The notes beneath the pieces are model-generated. The model made no database searches, was not told the origin of the DNA, and worked only from the letters and a program-made list of their open reading frames with translations. Position numbers and translations under genes: made by a program. Positions 7,266 to 15,290 of a DNA stretch of 44,147 nt are shown one piece after another. The stretch is from positions 1-44,147 of IMG/VR virus record IMGVR_UViG_3300017989_000181; one strand, written 5' to 3'. The stretch is from a virus. Each line of letters starts with the position of its first letter. The first letter of the stretch is position 1.

Positions 7266-7888
7266 CACGAACAGCGATAAAAGCGTGCCTTGATTGTGGA
7301 TGCACCCAATTGCAAAACGAGCAGTGCCATAGCTACTATTGCTTTGATTGCAAGGCATGGAAGCAAAACAATGCCATAGATAGATGTCGTTTTTGTAGGC
7401 ACGAGTGGGATGTCTCCGAAATGGTCATAGCCGATTGTGGTGAGGGTGTTGCTCCTGACTTTGTTTGCCCTTGGTGTGCTAATGCTATCAAGGCAGTGAT
7501 CGGCAAGCCTTGGGAAGCAGCATTAAAGCCTTCATGGTACTTCAAGACACCGACCCCCAAGGAAGTTAGAGAGATGCTCGACAAAGGCCAGGAACAACCA
7601 AAGAAGAGCGTAGAGCAACAGATCAGGGAAGATCTAGCAAGAGGTATGATGCAACGTGAAGATATACCCCTCGATGTCACAGAGGAAGAGATCGAAGGGG
7701 CAGAGCAATATATCTCGATACCAACAAAGAAGTATGCACGGAAGATGCCGTGTCGCTTCAAAGTCCAGACCTTAGAGGGCGAGATGATCGGGGAGCAAGG
7801 CGACTACCTTGTGCAAGGCGTTGAAGGCGAGCTGTACCCGTGCAAGGGCGAGATATTCGAGAAGACATACAGCAAGGTGATACCATGA
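7262..7888 (+). CDS. Zinc-ribbon protein with a C-terminal PGDYG-type domain
   Basis: A 208-residue protein starting at GTG with GAGAGGTGA upstream. Residues 1-75 hold several CxxC knuckles (CLDCGC, CFDC, CRFC, CPWC), enough for two zinc sites. The C-terminus (GDYLVQGVEGELYPCKGEIFEKTYSKV) resembles the PGDYG phage domain, a small beta-rich module of unknown function usually ending in EIFxKTY. The fusion of multiple ribbons to this module is the notable point. No enzymatic motif is visible. Confidence 0.55.
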   Translation: MTRTAIKACLDCGCTQLQNEQCHSYYCFDCKAWKQNNAIDRCRFCRHEWDVSEMVIADCGEGVAPDFVCPWCANAIKAVIGKPWEAALKPSWYFKTPTPKEVREMLDKGQEQPKKSVEQQIREDLARGMMQREDIPLDVTEEEIEGAEQYISIPTKKYARKMPCRFKVQTLEGEMIGEQGDYLVQGVEGELYPCKGEIFEKTYSKVIP

Positions 7889-8130
7889 ACGTCATGGGGT
7901 ACGCTATTGAGCGTTGTACGCCCTTCATTGCTTCAAGGGTAGTCAATGGCGAAGTGGGTTTCGTCAATCCTGATGACGGTAGGTTGTATATCATAGGCAA
8001 AGTTGCACGGCAGCGACTAGCCTCTAAAATGAAACGGGTTCCAGCGTGTGAGGACATAAAGGGGCTCATAAAGAAAACATCAACACGGGAAGGTAAAGAT
8101 GTTGATAACATTCAAGAGCATAACAAGTGA
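7885..8130 (+). CDS. Small hypothetical protein
   Basis: An 81-residue basic protein (MNVMGYAIERCTPFIASRVV) with a beta-rich first half and a Lys-rich end. It overlaps the previous stop by ATGA and the next start by 32 nt. No family is recognised. Confidence 0.5.
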   Translation: MNVMGYAIERCTPFIASRVVNGEVGFVNPDDGRLYIIGKVARQRLASKMKRVPACEDIKGLIKKTSTREGKDVDNIQEHNK

Positions 8131-8311
8131 TAAAGAGCTTGGGTATCTACTCAAGTATGACATTGTTGACGGTACAGGCAGAGCGAAGATGAAGACGGTA
8201 ATAGCGATACCGTTCGAGGCTTCCGACACTGAGGACGTTGACCTTGACGATTTCATTGAGAACACCAAGGCGATAGCTATTGAGGAGTACAAGAAGCGTT
8301 CAGGGGTGTAG
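8099..8311 (+). CDS. Small acidic hypothetical protein
   Basis: A 70-residue protein, strand-rich at first and acidic in the middle (DTEDVDLDDFIENT), ending in a helix. GGGAAGG precedes ATG 8099, inside the previous gene. No family is recognised. Confidence 0.5.
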   Translation: MLITFKSITSDKELGYLLKYDIVDGTGRAKMKTVIAIPFEASDTEDVDLDDFIENTKAIAIEEYKKRSGV

Positions 8312-8312
8312 C

Positions 8313-8612
8313 ATGGACTTGCTCAAGAACGCATGGATAGTCAAGGAAGTACTAACAGAGGACGCACAAGCAAGAGATTGCGATATGCGTCTTTATTGTT
8401 TGGTGCTGGAAAAGGACTTGGGAGACGAGCTGGACTTGATGAGTGCCAGTGAGCTGATGAGTATGTTCAAGAACGCAACGTTAAGGCCATACGAGAGCAT
8501 AACGAGGTGTCGCAGGAAGCTACAGGAGCAAAACGAAAGCTTAAGGGGCAAGCAGTATCGGGAGCGACACAATGCTTGTGAGAACGTGAAAGAGCAATTG
8601 AGGTTATTCTGA
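8313..8612 (+). CDS. Phage helical protein with PYESITRCRRKLQE motif
   Basis: A 99-residue helical protein. The motif PYESITRCRRKLQE near residue 60 is shared by many short phage proteins, in which an ExxxRxRRKLQE helix precedes a short basic tail. These look like DNA-binding helices but have no assigned activity. It overlaps the next ATG by one base (TGATG). Confidence 0.5.
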   Translation: MDLLKNAWIVKEVLTEDAQARDCDMRLYCLVLEKDLGDELDLMSASELMSMFKNATLRPYESITRCRRKLQEQNESLRGKQYRERHNACENVKEQLRLF

Positions 8613-8944
8613 TGGAGCCAGAGTTCGGCAGTGAAGGAAACATTCGATGGGGAGTAGAGGCGACCCCATGCTATGAGGACGGGACACCGATCCCAGACGA
8701 TGACAGGCGTTGTGCGTGTGGCAACGTGGGCAGCACGTGTGTAATGGGCAAGGACGCTCATATGTGGGTATGCTCCAAGTGTCTTTATGACAACGAACAC
8801 AATCAAATGGGGTGGTGTTCAAAGCACAACATCGTAGTGAAGCCAAACGAGAAGTGTCCAGCGTGCGTTGCTGGTTTAGAGAAGCCAGAGCCGATCATTG
8901 ATGATAGTTGGCTAGTAAACATGAGGGTTACAGAGGATGAGTGA
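8612..8944 (+). CDS. Cysteine-rich zinc-finger-like protein
   Basis: A 110-residue protein with CACG, CSKC, a CSKH pair and CPAC knuckles, compatible with two zinc sites in a RING- or ribbon-like arrangement. Acidic flanks surround it. It is embedded in the train of small ribbon proteins between the terminase genes. No known family is recognised. Confidence 0.5.
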   Translation: MEPEFGSEGNIRWGVEATPCYEDGTPIPDDDRRCACGNVGSTCVMGKDAHMWVCSKCLYDNEHNQMGWCSKHNIVVKPNEKCPACVAGLEKPEPIIDDSWLVNMRVTEDE

Positions 8945-9596
8945 ATTTACACGAGACGGCATACAAAGACTTATCGACACAACGCCCCTAGAGGATATTG
9001 CAATACACGAGCATGGGGAGGAAGCGTTTCGGGATGGTTTGTCTTTGTGTCCTCAATGTGGCAAGTACGAGATGAAGATACCGACAGAAGAGAACGACAA
9101 TCGAGGTGAATGTCGCTTGTGTGGGTGCTATTGTGATTCATTGACGTATTACATGATAAAGGACACCTTGGCGTTTACGGAGGCGGTAGACCGCTTAGAG
9201 TTGGTATCTCGCAGCCTTGGCATTAAGGAGCGTAACATCTACGAGGTGGAAAGCGACTACGAGGGCGAAGAGCCAGCACGCCATTGCATTGATGACGGCA
9301 TGGTGTATTGTTCAATGCCCCCGAAGTTGAAATGCAAGAGATGCCACCAGTATTGGATACAAGGCGAGGCGGTTCCGATATGCCATGACCAGACAACGCC
9401 CGATGAAGATATCAAGGAAGGCGACAAAGCCTTTATCAAAGAGGTGTATGTTGACGGTAGTACCTTGAAAGAACATGACTGTATCGAGGTTATACGGATG
9501 GAGTGCGACCATGAATACGATGCGTGGTTGGGGATCACACCTCAGCCGTGTAAGAAGTGTGGGAAGTTATCCAAGCCAACGGAGGTACGATGTTAG
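8937..9596 (+). CDS. CHC2-like zinc-finger protein with extra ribbon
   Basis: A 219-residue protein. Residues 38-90 hold two CxxC knuckles (C38-C41 and C59-C62) followed by DSLTYYMIKDTLAFTEAVDR, which has the spacing and helix pattern of the CHC2 zinc finger of DNA primases (CxxC ... CxxC, GDxIxFxMxxxxxSFxEAxxxL). Further cysteines near 133-148 and a final CDHEY ... CKKCG ribbon suggest at least one more zinc site. It is adjacent to a second, more canonical CHC2 protein. Primase-accessory function is inferred; an RNA- or DNA-binding regulator is the alternative. Confidence 0.5.
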   Translation: MSEFTRDGIQRLIDTTPLEDIAIHEHGEEAFRDGLSLCPQCGKYEMKIPTEENDNRGECRLCGCYCDSLTYYMIKDTLAFTEAVDRLELVSRSLGIKERNIYEVESDYEGEEPARHCIDDGMVYCSMPPKLKCKRCHQYWIQGEAVPICHDQTTPDEDIKEGDKAFIKEVYVDGSTLKEHDCIEVIRMECDHEYDAWLGITPQPCKKCGKLSKPTEVRC

Positions 9597-9889
9597 TCGA
9601 TGAGTTCCGAACGCACGGTTTAGATCCAAAGCGTGTATCGTCAATGCACGGTGGCGAGTATGCGAGTGCTTGCCCGAGGTGTGGAGGCGAGGATCGGTTT
9701 CGGATATGGCCATCGAGACAAGCGGACAAGTGCGAGGGGGTTTATTGGTGTCGGCAGTGTGATTGTCACGGTGATGCAATCCAGTTCTGTCGGGACTTCC
9801 TGGACATGACATATAAAGAAGCGTTGGAATACGTGGGAGTAAGCAAATGTTACAAGAGTGGTTGGTCGGATTATTGGGGTTTGAGATAG
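9590..9889 (+). CDS. CHC2 primase zinc-finger protein, stand-alone
   Basis: A 99-residue protein that is almost only a CHC2 domain: C28-PR-C31 with GEDRFRIWP, then VYWCRQCDCHGDAIQFCRD and a MTYKEALEYVGV helix. In DnaG and T7 gp4 this finger reads the template and positions the start of the primer. The helicase at 1202 has Toprim but lacks this finger, so this protein may complement it. GGAGG is 4 nt before ATG 9590; the start overlaps the previous stop. Confidence 0.7.
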   Translation: MLVDEFRTHGLDPKRVSSMHGGEYASACPRCGGEDRFRIWPSRQADKCEGVYWCRQCDCHGDAIQFCRDFLDMTYKEALEYVGVSKCYKSGWSDYWGLR

Positions 9890-9993
9890 CGGTAGTGTTT
9901 GGGGTTTTTCTTTTCATTATCTGTAGTGGTTTGTTGTCCTTTGGTTTTATTGTGCTTTGCCACACGATGATAACGAGGAGTTTAGAGAAATGA
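9847..9993 (+). CDS. Small membrane protein
   Basis: A 48-residue protein dominated by a long hydrophobic stretch (EIAVVFGVFLFIICSGLL) with no charged residue through the core, then a short basic tail. It overlaps the CHC2 gene by 43 nt and the next by ATGA. It could be a holin-like or membrane-anchoring peptide; there is no lysis gene beside it. Confidence 0.45.
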   Translation: MLQEWLVGLLGFEIAVVFGVFLFIICSGLLSFGFIVLCHTMITRSLEK

Positions 9994-10130
9994 GAGACTT
10001 TACGACGGCTATGATACTGTACTTTGAACGTTTGTTCATGGAGATATCGTGCGGTTTGTTTGGTGGGCATGACTACCGCAAGCGGACGGATGGAACGCAG
10101 CAATGTATCAAGTGTGGACGGATGAGATGA
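9990..10130 (+). CDS. Small zinc-knuckle protein
   Basis: A 46-residue protein ending in HDYRKRTDGTQQCIKCGRMR, a single C-terminal CxxC knuckle, a shape seen in many small phage ribbons (FGHHxW...CxxCG). It overlaps both neighbours by ATGA. Function unknown. Confidence 0.45.
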   Translation: MRDFTTAMILYFERLFMEISCGLFGGHDYRKRTDGTQQCIKCGRMR

Positions 10131-10396
10131 GTTGCATAAAGCAGAGAAGTGACGACTACCGACTATTTGAGATGTGCAATCGAGACTTTGAGTTACGCAA
10201 TTCATGGAGCAATCCATGTGGCGTTGAGGTACGTCTTGTCAATGCGAGAGCTTTCGTACCGATGATGACAATTGATATGGGAGTAATCAGCAAAGACCCG
10301 AAGGCACTAAAGGCGTTATGCAGCCATATGATAGACATTGAGAGGCAAAAGGAGTGGATACACAGGGATTATGAAGAAAACTATGTGGGGTGGTGA
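10127..10396 (+). CDS. Small hypothetical protein
   Basis: An 89-residue mixed alpha/beta protein (MSCIKQRSDDYRLFEMCNRD). ATG 10127 overlaps the previous stop by ATGA and has no strong ribosome site, so translation probably depends on coupling. No family is recognised. Confidence 0.5.
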   Translation: MSCIKQRSDDYRLFEMCNRDFELRNSWSNPCGVEVRLVNARAFVPMMTIDMGVISKDPKALKALCSHMIDIERQKEWIHRDYEENYVGW

Positions 10397-10397
10397 A

Positions 10398-10673
10398 ATG
10401 ACCGAGAAGACAAAACAAGAATGGGATACATACAAGACCGCAAAGAAAGCTGGATGGACACCGATAGAAGACGGCTTGCCAAACAAGAGCTTCGTGGACT
10501 GCTTTGTGTTGGTTCCCGAACAAGGGGGCAAGTATGTTGTTGTGGAGGCAGACTTTTACAACGGTGAGTTTTGGCGAGACATGATAATCAACCATAACAA
10601 GGGACGGCTTGCGAGTGTTGCCTTGAAGGTCGATTATTGGATGGAGAGGGAGCAGGTGCCAGAGTATGAATAA
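10398..10673 (+). CDS. DUF551-like protein
   Basis: A 91-residue protein: GWTPIEDGLPNKSFVDCFVL near the start, then VDYWMEREQVPE at the end, matching the DUF551 frame of WIxxxDxLPxxxxxVLV...TxWMPLPxPP. Phage DUF551 proteins have no assigned role. The next gene is a second, diverged member, suggesting local duplication. GGTGGTGA precedes ATG 10398. Confidence 0.5.
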   Translation: MTEKTKQEWDTYKTAKKAGWTPIEDGLPNKSFVDCFVLVPEQGGKYVVVEADFYNGEFWRDMIINHNKGRLASVALKVDYWMEREQVPEYE

Positions 10674-10929
10674 AGAGTGGATCAATATTGATGAAGAGAA
10701 GCCCATAGTTGGTAGTCGCATCCTTGCAGCCGTCTATGATGAGTACTACAAGGAGTATAATATCATGAAGTTGTTGGTTGGCGAAAGAGGTGGCAATATC
10801 CGATACTTCTCACAAGCTTATGAAAAGAGATATGGTGATGATGGAAAGTGGCCTATTGGGATTGTGGAAACAGGGCATATAATACCTAAGTTGGTTCATG
10901 CTTGGATGGAGTTGCCGAAATATGAGTGA
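10666..10929 (+). CDS. DUF551-like protein, second copy
   Basis: An 87-residue protein beginning WINIDEEKPIVGSRILAAVY and ending VHAWMELPKYE, the DUF551 pattern. It overlaps the first DUF551-like gene by 8 nt. A third member is at 41277. The copies are strongly diverged at the protein level. Confidence 0.5.
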   Translation: MNKEWINIDEEKPIVGSRILAAVYDEYYKEYNIMKLLVGERGGNIRYFSQAYEKRYGDDGKWPIGIVETGHIIPKLVHAWMELPKYE

Positions 10930-11155
10930 TCCGAAACATATGTATGCAATGGAGTTCATTGTAGCTCTTCTGAACGAACTTGAAAACAAGGGTATCTTCA
11001 CAAGAGACGACTGTAACAGAGTGATTGACAAAGCCAATACAGCGTTTCTTGAGACGTATCCAGAGTACGAGGAGATATGGAATGAAGATGAGACTACGGT
11101 CGGAGTTGAAGGGGATACACACGAAAATCAAGAACTTGGAGAGAAGGATGGATAA
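10922..11155 (+). CDS. Small hypothetical helical protein
   Basis: A 77-residue acidic protein with a helical core (MEFIVALLNELENKGIFTRD) and an acidic tail. It overlaps the previous and next genes by 8 nt each. No family is recognised. Confidence 0.5.
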   Translation: MSDPKHMYAMEFIVALLNELENKGIFTRDDCNRVIDKANTAFLETYPEYEEIWNEDETTVGVEGDTHENQELGEKDG

Positions 11156-11603
11156 AGAAGAATTAGCCTTATGGCAATACCCAGATGCGATACGTCATGA
11201 GATATCAAGAGCAGGGAAATATATGCCCGACTATATCGAGTGGAAAGAGGGTCAATTCATGTGTGGCAACAAAGAGGGCGACAGTATTGATTGGTATGGG
11301 GCGGATCAGGCCGAAGGTGGCACAGACAGGATATTGATGCAGTACACGGAGATGAGGCGAAAAGTCGAGCATGACATGCAGATGTGTAATGACACGGGGG
11401 ATGTCAATGATGACGAGGTGATAACGTGGGGAGACATACGGAAGGCGGTTAAGCAAATGACCAAACCTTGTCGCGCGAGAGTACTCATGATACCAGCGAG
11501 TGCATGTGAGGCCGTAAGTGACGCGCCCGAAGAGGTTCGGGAGAGTCCTACATTGTTACACCACTACCTCATTGAGAGGGGTTACAACTGTTGGTTTGAG
11601 TGA
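11148..11603 (+). CDS. Hypothetical protein
   Basis: A 151-residue mixed protein that starts inside the previous gene behind GAGAAGG. It contains a repeated acidic/helical pattern (DDEVITWGDIRKAVKQMTK) and isolated cysteines without CxxC order. No family is recognised. It is coupled to the next ATG by one shared base. Confidence 0.5.
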   Translation: MDKEELALWQYPDAIRHEISRAGKYMPDYIEWKEGQFMCGNKEGDSIDWYGADQAEGGTDRILMQYTEMRRKVEHDMQMCNDTGDVNDDEVITWGDIRKAVKQMTKPCRARVLMIPASACEAVSDAPEEVRESPTLLHHYLIERGYNCWFE

Positions 11604-11818
11604 TGAGAAGACCGAAAGTAAAGGAGCGAGAAGCAAAGATTTATTGGGGTCGAGCTGCGGATACTCCTGTTGGACAACGAGAGTTTTGTCTTGTATGCGA
11701 TCCGAATATCCGATCAGAAGCGACAAGAGTGTTTGGTCGGTGGTTGCCCTTCTTAGAGGAGTGGCAAGAGAAGTTTCTCGATGAAGAATCGGTGTTAATC
11801 AAGTTTACAGTGAAGTAG
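11603..11818 (+). CDS. Small hypothetical protein before the large terminase
   Basis: A 71-residue basic protein (MRRPKVKEREAKIYWGRAAD) with one CxxC-like FCLVC segment. It ends one base before the large terminase start. An in-frame GTG at 11600 is the alternative start. No family is recognised; position suggests a packaging accessory role. Confidence 0.5.
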   Translation: MRRPKVKEREAKIYWGRAADTPVGQREFCLVCDPNIRSEATRVFGRWLPFLEEWQEKFLDEESVLIKFTVK

Positions 11819-11819
11819 T

Positions 11820-13337
11820 ATGGGATATGCGTTTGACGAAGCGACACAGAACATTATACGTCACCTCCGAGATAAACGGTGGCGGATGTCTCACTTGTAT
11901 AAGATTAAGGACAAGGACGGCGTTGTCATCCGTTTTCGTCCAAACGAAGCACAGCAATTTCTATATGACAATCGACATAAGCGAAATATTATTCCCAAGG
12001 CACGGCAGAGAGGGATTTCCACTGGTGTCCTGGTCGATTATTTGGACGATATTTTGTTCAATCCTTACTACAAGGCTGCAACCCTAGCGCACCGAGAAGC
12101 GGATGCCATCAAGTTGTTTGCCTCCAAAGTGAGATTTCCCTATGACAGCATAGATCCTCGATTAAAGCCTTACATACCGAAGTTGGTGAGGGCTACGACT
12201 TCGGTGATGGAGTTCTCCAACGGTTCGATATTCAGTGCTGAAACGATGGTGCGCTCGGACACTTTACAGAGGCTGCACGTCAGTGAACTTGCCAAGCTTT
12301 ATCAGCAGCAGCCTGCACGTGCGGAAGAGGTGAAGACGGGAGCCTTCCCCGCAGCGGAACGGGGGATCATTGACGTAGAATCGACTATGGAGGGTCGCTT
12401 TGGGTTAATGTACGAATTGTGCGAAAAGGCCAAAGAGATGCACGACATGGGGATTCCTTTGACGGACAAAGACTTTAAGTTCTTCTTTTTCCCTTGGTGG
12501 GGTTGTTCTGATTATCAGATATTCGATCCCGTGGACATTGATCCCGAGCTGGAGCGATACTTTGCTGAATTGAAGGAGAATAGCGGTATTGAGCTTACGG
12601 AGCCTCAAAAGTGGTGGTATGTGAAAGAATCCGAAGTACAAGGGGAGAAGATGAAGCAAGAATATCCAGCAACGTACCGTGAGAGTACAGAAGTGGCGAC
12701 AGAAGCGATGTTCTTCGGTCCACATATCGTAAAGGCACGTCATGAGGGACGTATATGCAGTGTACCGTACGATAGCCATGTTCATGCCTATGCAGCCATG
12801 GACATCGGGAAGAGCGATTCAACGGCTGTATGGACGTTTCAGATGGTCGGTCTTGAGAGGCACTTTCTTGATTACTTTGAGCGAGATGGTGAAGAGCCAG
12901 CGTTCTATGATAAGTGGCTTCGATCACTCCCCTATCTTGTCAAAGGTGTCGGATTGCCACATGATGCAGCAGCCGAGAAATTTGGAATGCCCAAATCAGT
13001 TGAGGATCAATTCCGAGACTTGGGTTGGAATGTGAAAGTTCTCAAGAAACCGCTCCATGAAATCTACGACATCAATGACGCTCGTAATGCCTTTCCTCAA
13101 TGTTGGTTTGACAAGGTGAAATGCAAGCGTGGTCTGAAATGTCTCGACAACTTCCGAAAGGAGTGGGACGAGAAGCATTGTTGTTACCGCACGAAGTCTG
13201 TCCATGATGAGTTCAGTGATGGAGCCAAGGGCTTTATATATGCGATACAATATGGGAACTATCTTAGGGGCGCACAGAACGCTCCATCTAAAGAATCATA
13301 TAGAGCCTTAAAGAGGCGTCATCGTAAGATAATCTAA
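11820..13337 (+). CDS. terL: Large terminase subunit (packaging ATPase-nuclease)
   Basis: A 505-residue protein that pumps DNA into the prohead and cuts concatemers. The Walker A-like loop is PKARQRGIST (59-68). The Walker B strand ends HVSELAK (about 153-159), the SE variant seen in part of this family in place of DE. The RNase H-like nuclease half shows AMDIGKSDSTAVW with D328, LPHDAA with D382 and HDEFSDGAKGF with D467, the expected three acidic sites. Length is normal. It is separated from the putative small subunit by about 4.7 kb of small genes, which is unusual. Confidence 0.92.
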   Translation: MGYAFDEATQNIIRHLRDKRWRMSHLYKIKDKDGVVIRFRPNEAQQFLYDNRHKRNIIPKARQRGISTGVLVDYLDDILFNPYYKAATLAHREADAIKLFASKVRFPYDSIDPRLKPYIPKLVRATTSVMEFSNGSIFSAETMVRSDTLQRLHVSELAKLYQQQPARAEEVKTGAFPAAERGIIDVESTMEGRFGLMYELCEKAKEMHDMGIPLTDKDFKFFFFPWWGCSDYQIFDPVDIDPELERYFAELKENSGIELTEPQKWWYVKESEVQGEKMKQEYPATYRESTEVATEAMFFGPHIVKARHEGRICSVPYDSHVHAYAAMDIGKSDSTAVWTFQMVGLERHFLDYFERDGEEPAFYDKWLRSLPYLVKGVGLPHDAAAEKFGMPKSVEDQFRDLGWNVKVLKKPLHEIYDINDARNAFPQCWFDKVKCKRGLKCLDNFRKEWDEKHCCYRTKSVHDEFSDGAKGFIYAIQYGNYLRGAQNAPSKESYRALKRRHRKII

Positions 13338-13355
13338 TAAAGCTTCACTTTACGC

Positions 13356-13385
13356 TTGCAGTATTAACTTCAATACAGATATATA
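13356..13385 (+). promoter_or_regulatory. Possible promoter for the structural genes
   Basis: TTGCAG (13356-13361), an 18-nt spacer and TATATA (13380-13385) precede the structured leader of the scaffold gene. The match to a sigma70 promoter is moderate. A new transcription start here would make the hairpins downstream a 5' leader. Confidence 0.3.
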
Positions 13386-13405
13386 GTGTTCATACACATA
13401 GTCTA

Positions 13406-13518
13406 TACGGCTTGTGTGCCGTACAACGCCATATAACGACCGTAACGGCCATTACGGAAGTTGAGCGGGGTCGGATACGTAACGCCCCTCGTAAGGGCAA
13501 CAACACAAGGTTTTCCTT
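13406..13518 (+). promoter_or_regulatory. Structured 5' leader of the scaffold gene
   Basis: Three consecutive small hairpins: TACGGC-TTGTGT-GCCGTA (13406-13423), CCGTAA-CGGCCA-TTACGG (13440-13457) and GCCC-CTCGTAA-GGGC (13484-13498). Immediately before ATG 13519, AAGG-TTTT-CCTT (13507-13518) would fold the weak ribosome site into a stem. A comparable arrangement precedes the gene at 32250. It could stabilise the late mRNA or control translation. Confidence 0.45.
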
Positions 13519-14286
13519 ATGGAACCAAACTATGACGTAGAGCCAGTCGTCTCGGCAGAAGAGAGCGTAAATCAGGAACCCGCTCATCCTGAACCTGATA
13601 CAGATCAGGGGTCTAGCCAAGGCGACAAAGAGTATAACTTTCGGACACTTGAAGCAGATCGTGACAGGTACCGAAGTGAAGCGGAGTCGTTGAAGGCAAA
13701 GGCCGAACAAGCTGAACAGATGGTCAGCATGTATAAGGCAATGGGTTATCAAGTCCCACAGCAGCCTCAAGGCTACCAGCCCCAGCAACCGCAACCACCT
13801 CAACAGCAAACCTTTACAGGTCTTGACTTTGGGGACGCAGTTGACGCAGAGGCATTGCAGAAGCTTACAGGCTATTTTAGCCAGCAAGCGCAGGAGATAA
13901 CTCAAAGTACTGAACGGCAGAAAGAGCAAATGGAACAGCTCGAACTGTCTATTCAGGACAAGCAGTGGCGTGCGACCATCGACAAGTATTTACCTAGTGC
14001 TATGAAAAATGATCCCTCGATCGCAGATACGATCCGCAACTCACCGAAAGCGTGGAAGGCAGCGTATCACTTTGCGACACATAGCATGGAGTACTTACAA
14101 GACAAGATGAAGGGTCAGCAGAGCCAAGATGCCGAACGCATGATAAAGAATGCGGAGAAACCCAAGACACTGGCGAATACTGGTCCCCAATCGAATGTTG
14201 GTACTCATAGAGATGCTTTTGATATGTCGCCAGAAGAGTTTGAGGCAGTTAAAAAGCGGTTGCGAGCGGGTACATACCCGACATAG
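13519..14286 (+). CDS. Probable capsid scaffolding protein
   Basis: A 255-residue, highly charged protein: acidic Pro/Glu-rich start, a coiled coil (DRDRYRSEAESLKAKAEQAE, about 51-70), a Gln/Pro-rich linker (about 80-95), a second helical region and a basic C-terminal helix ending EFEAVKKRLRAGTYP. Coiled coil plus basic tail directly upstream of the major capsid gene is the usual scaffold layout; the tail contacts the capsid shell. Internal head protein is the alternative. Confidence 0.7.
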   Translation: MEPNYDVEPVVSAEESVNQEPAHPEPDTDQGSSQGDKEYNFRTLEADRDRYRSEAESLKAKAEQAEQMVSMYKAMGYQVPQQPQGYQPQQPQPPQQQTFTGLDFGDAVDAEALQKLTGYFSQQAQEITQSTERQKEQMEQLELSIQDKQWRATIDKYLPSAMKNDPSIADTIRNSPKAWKAAYHFATHSMEYLQDKMKGQQSQDAERMIKNAEKPKTLANTGPQSNVGTHRDAFDMSPEEFEAVKKRLRAGTYPT

Positions 14287-14327
14287 AGAGGTCATGACAT
14301 AGTGCTCACAAATAGTGAGGACATAAA

Positions 14328-15272
14328 ATGCCTAGTGGTATCACGACCTTTAACGACATTACTCCCGCTATTCGTAACGTCTACAATCGTGAGATGTTAG
14401 AAGTTGCGAAGAAGGAGCAAGTGTATTCGCTTTTTGCGAACACTGACTCTGTGCCGACTCGTAATGGCGATGGAATGGAGTGGGATCGTTACGACCCATT
14501 TCCTGTTGTAGATACACCTCTTACAGATGGTGTATACGGTGCGCCTAGAAAAGCCGTAAGACGGCCGATTATAGCGAAACTCGATGTTTATGGAGACTAC
14601 TCCAAGCTGACCAAGAAAATGGTAAGGACGAACCTTGAAGACGTTACTATGCAGTACGTTCAAAGGTTTGGACAACAGGCTGGGGAAACCATGGACACTC
14701 TAATGAGAGACACCATCTATTCGGGTGTTTCTTATCTAAACTGTGCGAACGGTGTAACTGGAACCCCAGGAACGCTGACAGAGATCACAACCACAGACCT
14801 TGGAATTGCAGTTAAGCAGTTGAAGACCAACAACGCTAAGTTATTGGCCTCTACTCTTGTTGCTGGACGAGGAATTGGAACTGCTCCTGTCGCAAAGTCT
14901 TACTTCTGTTTCGTACACACTGACATGCGTGATGACGTTCGAGCCATGGATAACTTCCAGAAGGTCGAAACGTATTCGATGCAAAAGTCTGTATACGAGA
15001 ATGAACTTGGAGCTGTTGATGATGTTCGTTTCATTGAAACAAGCAACGGAAAGCTCACTGGTTCTACATACAGTTGTTTTATTGTAGCGAAGAACTCTTA
15101 CGGAACTATTGATCTGTCGGGTAACGCTTACAATGTCTACCGTCACGGATTCGGTTCTGCTGGTAGTGAAGACCCCCATTCTATGTTCATGTCGATTGGA
15201 TGGGATGCCTATTGGGGCGGAGTTGTCTTGAACGACAACTGGTTAGTTGATCTACGTTGCGTACACACTTAA
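14328..15272 (+). CDS. Major capsid protein, N4-gp56 family
   Basis: A 314-residue protein. The start FNDITPAIRNVYNREMLEVA, the GDGMEWDRYDPF segment, a Lys/Arg-rich long helix region and the QQAGETMDTLMRDTIYSG block match the N4-gp56 family of HK97-fold capsid proteins. TGAGGACA sits before the ATG; a CTCAC-AAATA-GTGAG mini-hairpin overlaps that region. It would form the icosahedral shell; the gene follows the scaffold and precedes a probable decoration protein. Confidence 0.85.
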   Translation: MPSGITTFNDITPAIRNVYNREMLEVAKKEQVYSLFANTDSVPTRNGDGMEWDRYDPFPVVDTPLTDGVYGAPRKAVRRPIIAKLDVYGDYSKLTKKMVRTNLEDVTMQYVQRFGQQAGETMDTLMRDTIYSGVSYLNCANGVTGTPGTLTEITTTDLGIAVKQLKTNNAKLLASTLVAGRGIGTAPVAKSYFCFVHTDMRDDVRAMDNFQKVETYSMQKSVYENELGAVDDVRFIETSNGKLTGSTYSCFIVAKNSYGTIDLSGNAYNVYRHGFGSAGSEDPHSMFMSIGWDAYWGGVVLNDNWLVDLRCVHT

Positions 15273-15290
15273 TAGTTAGGAGGTTATATT

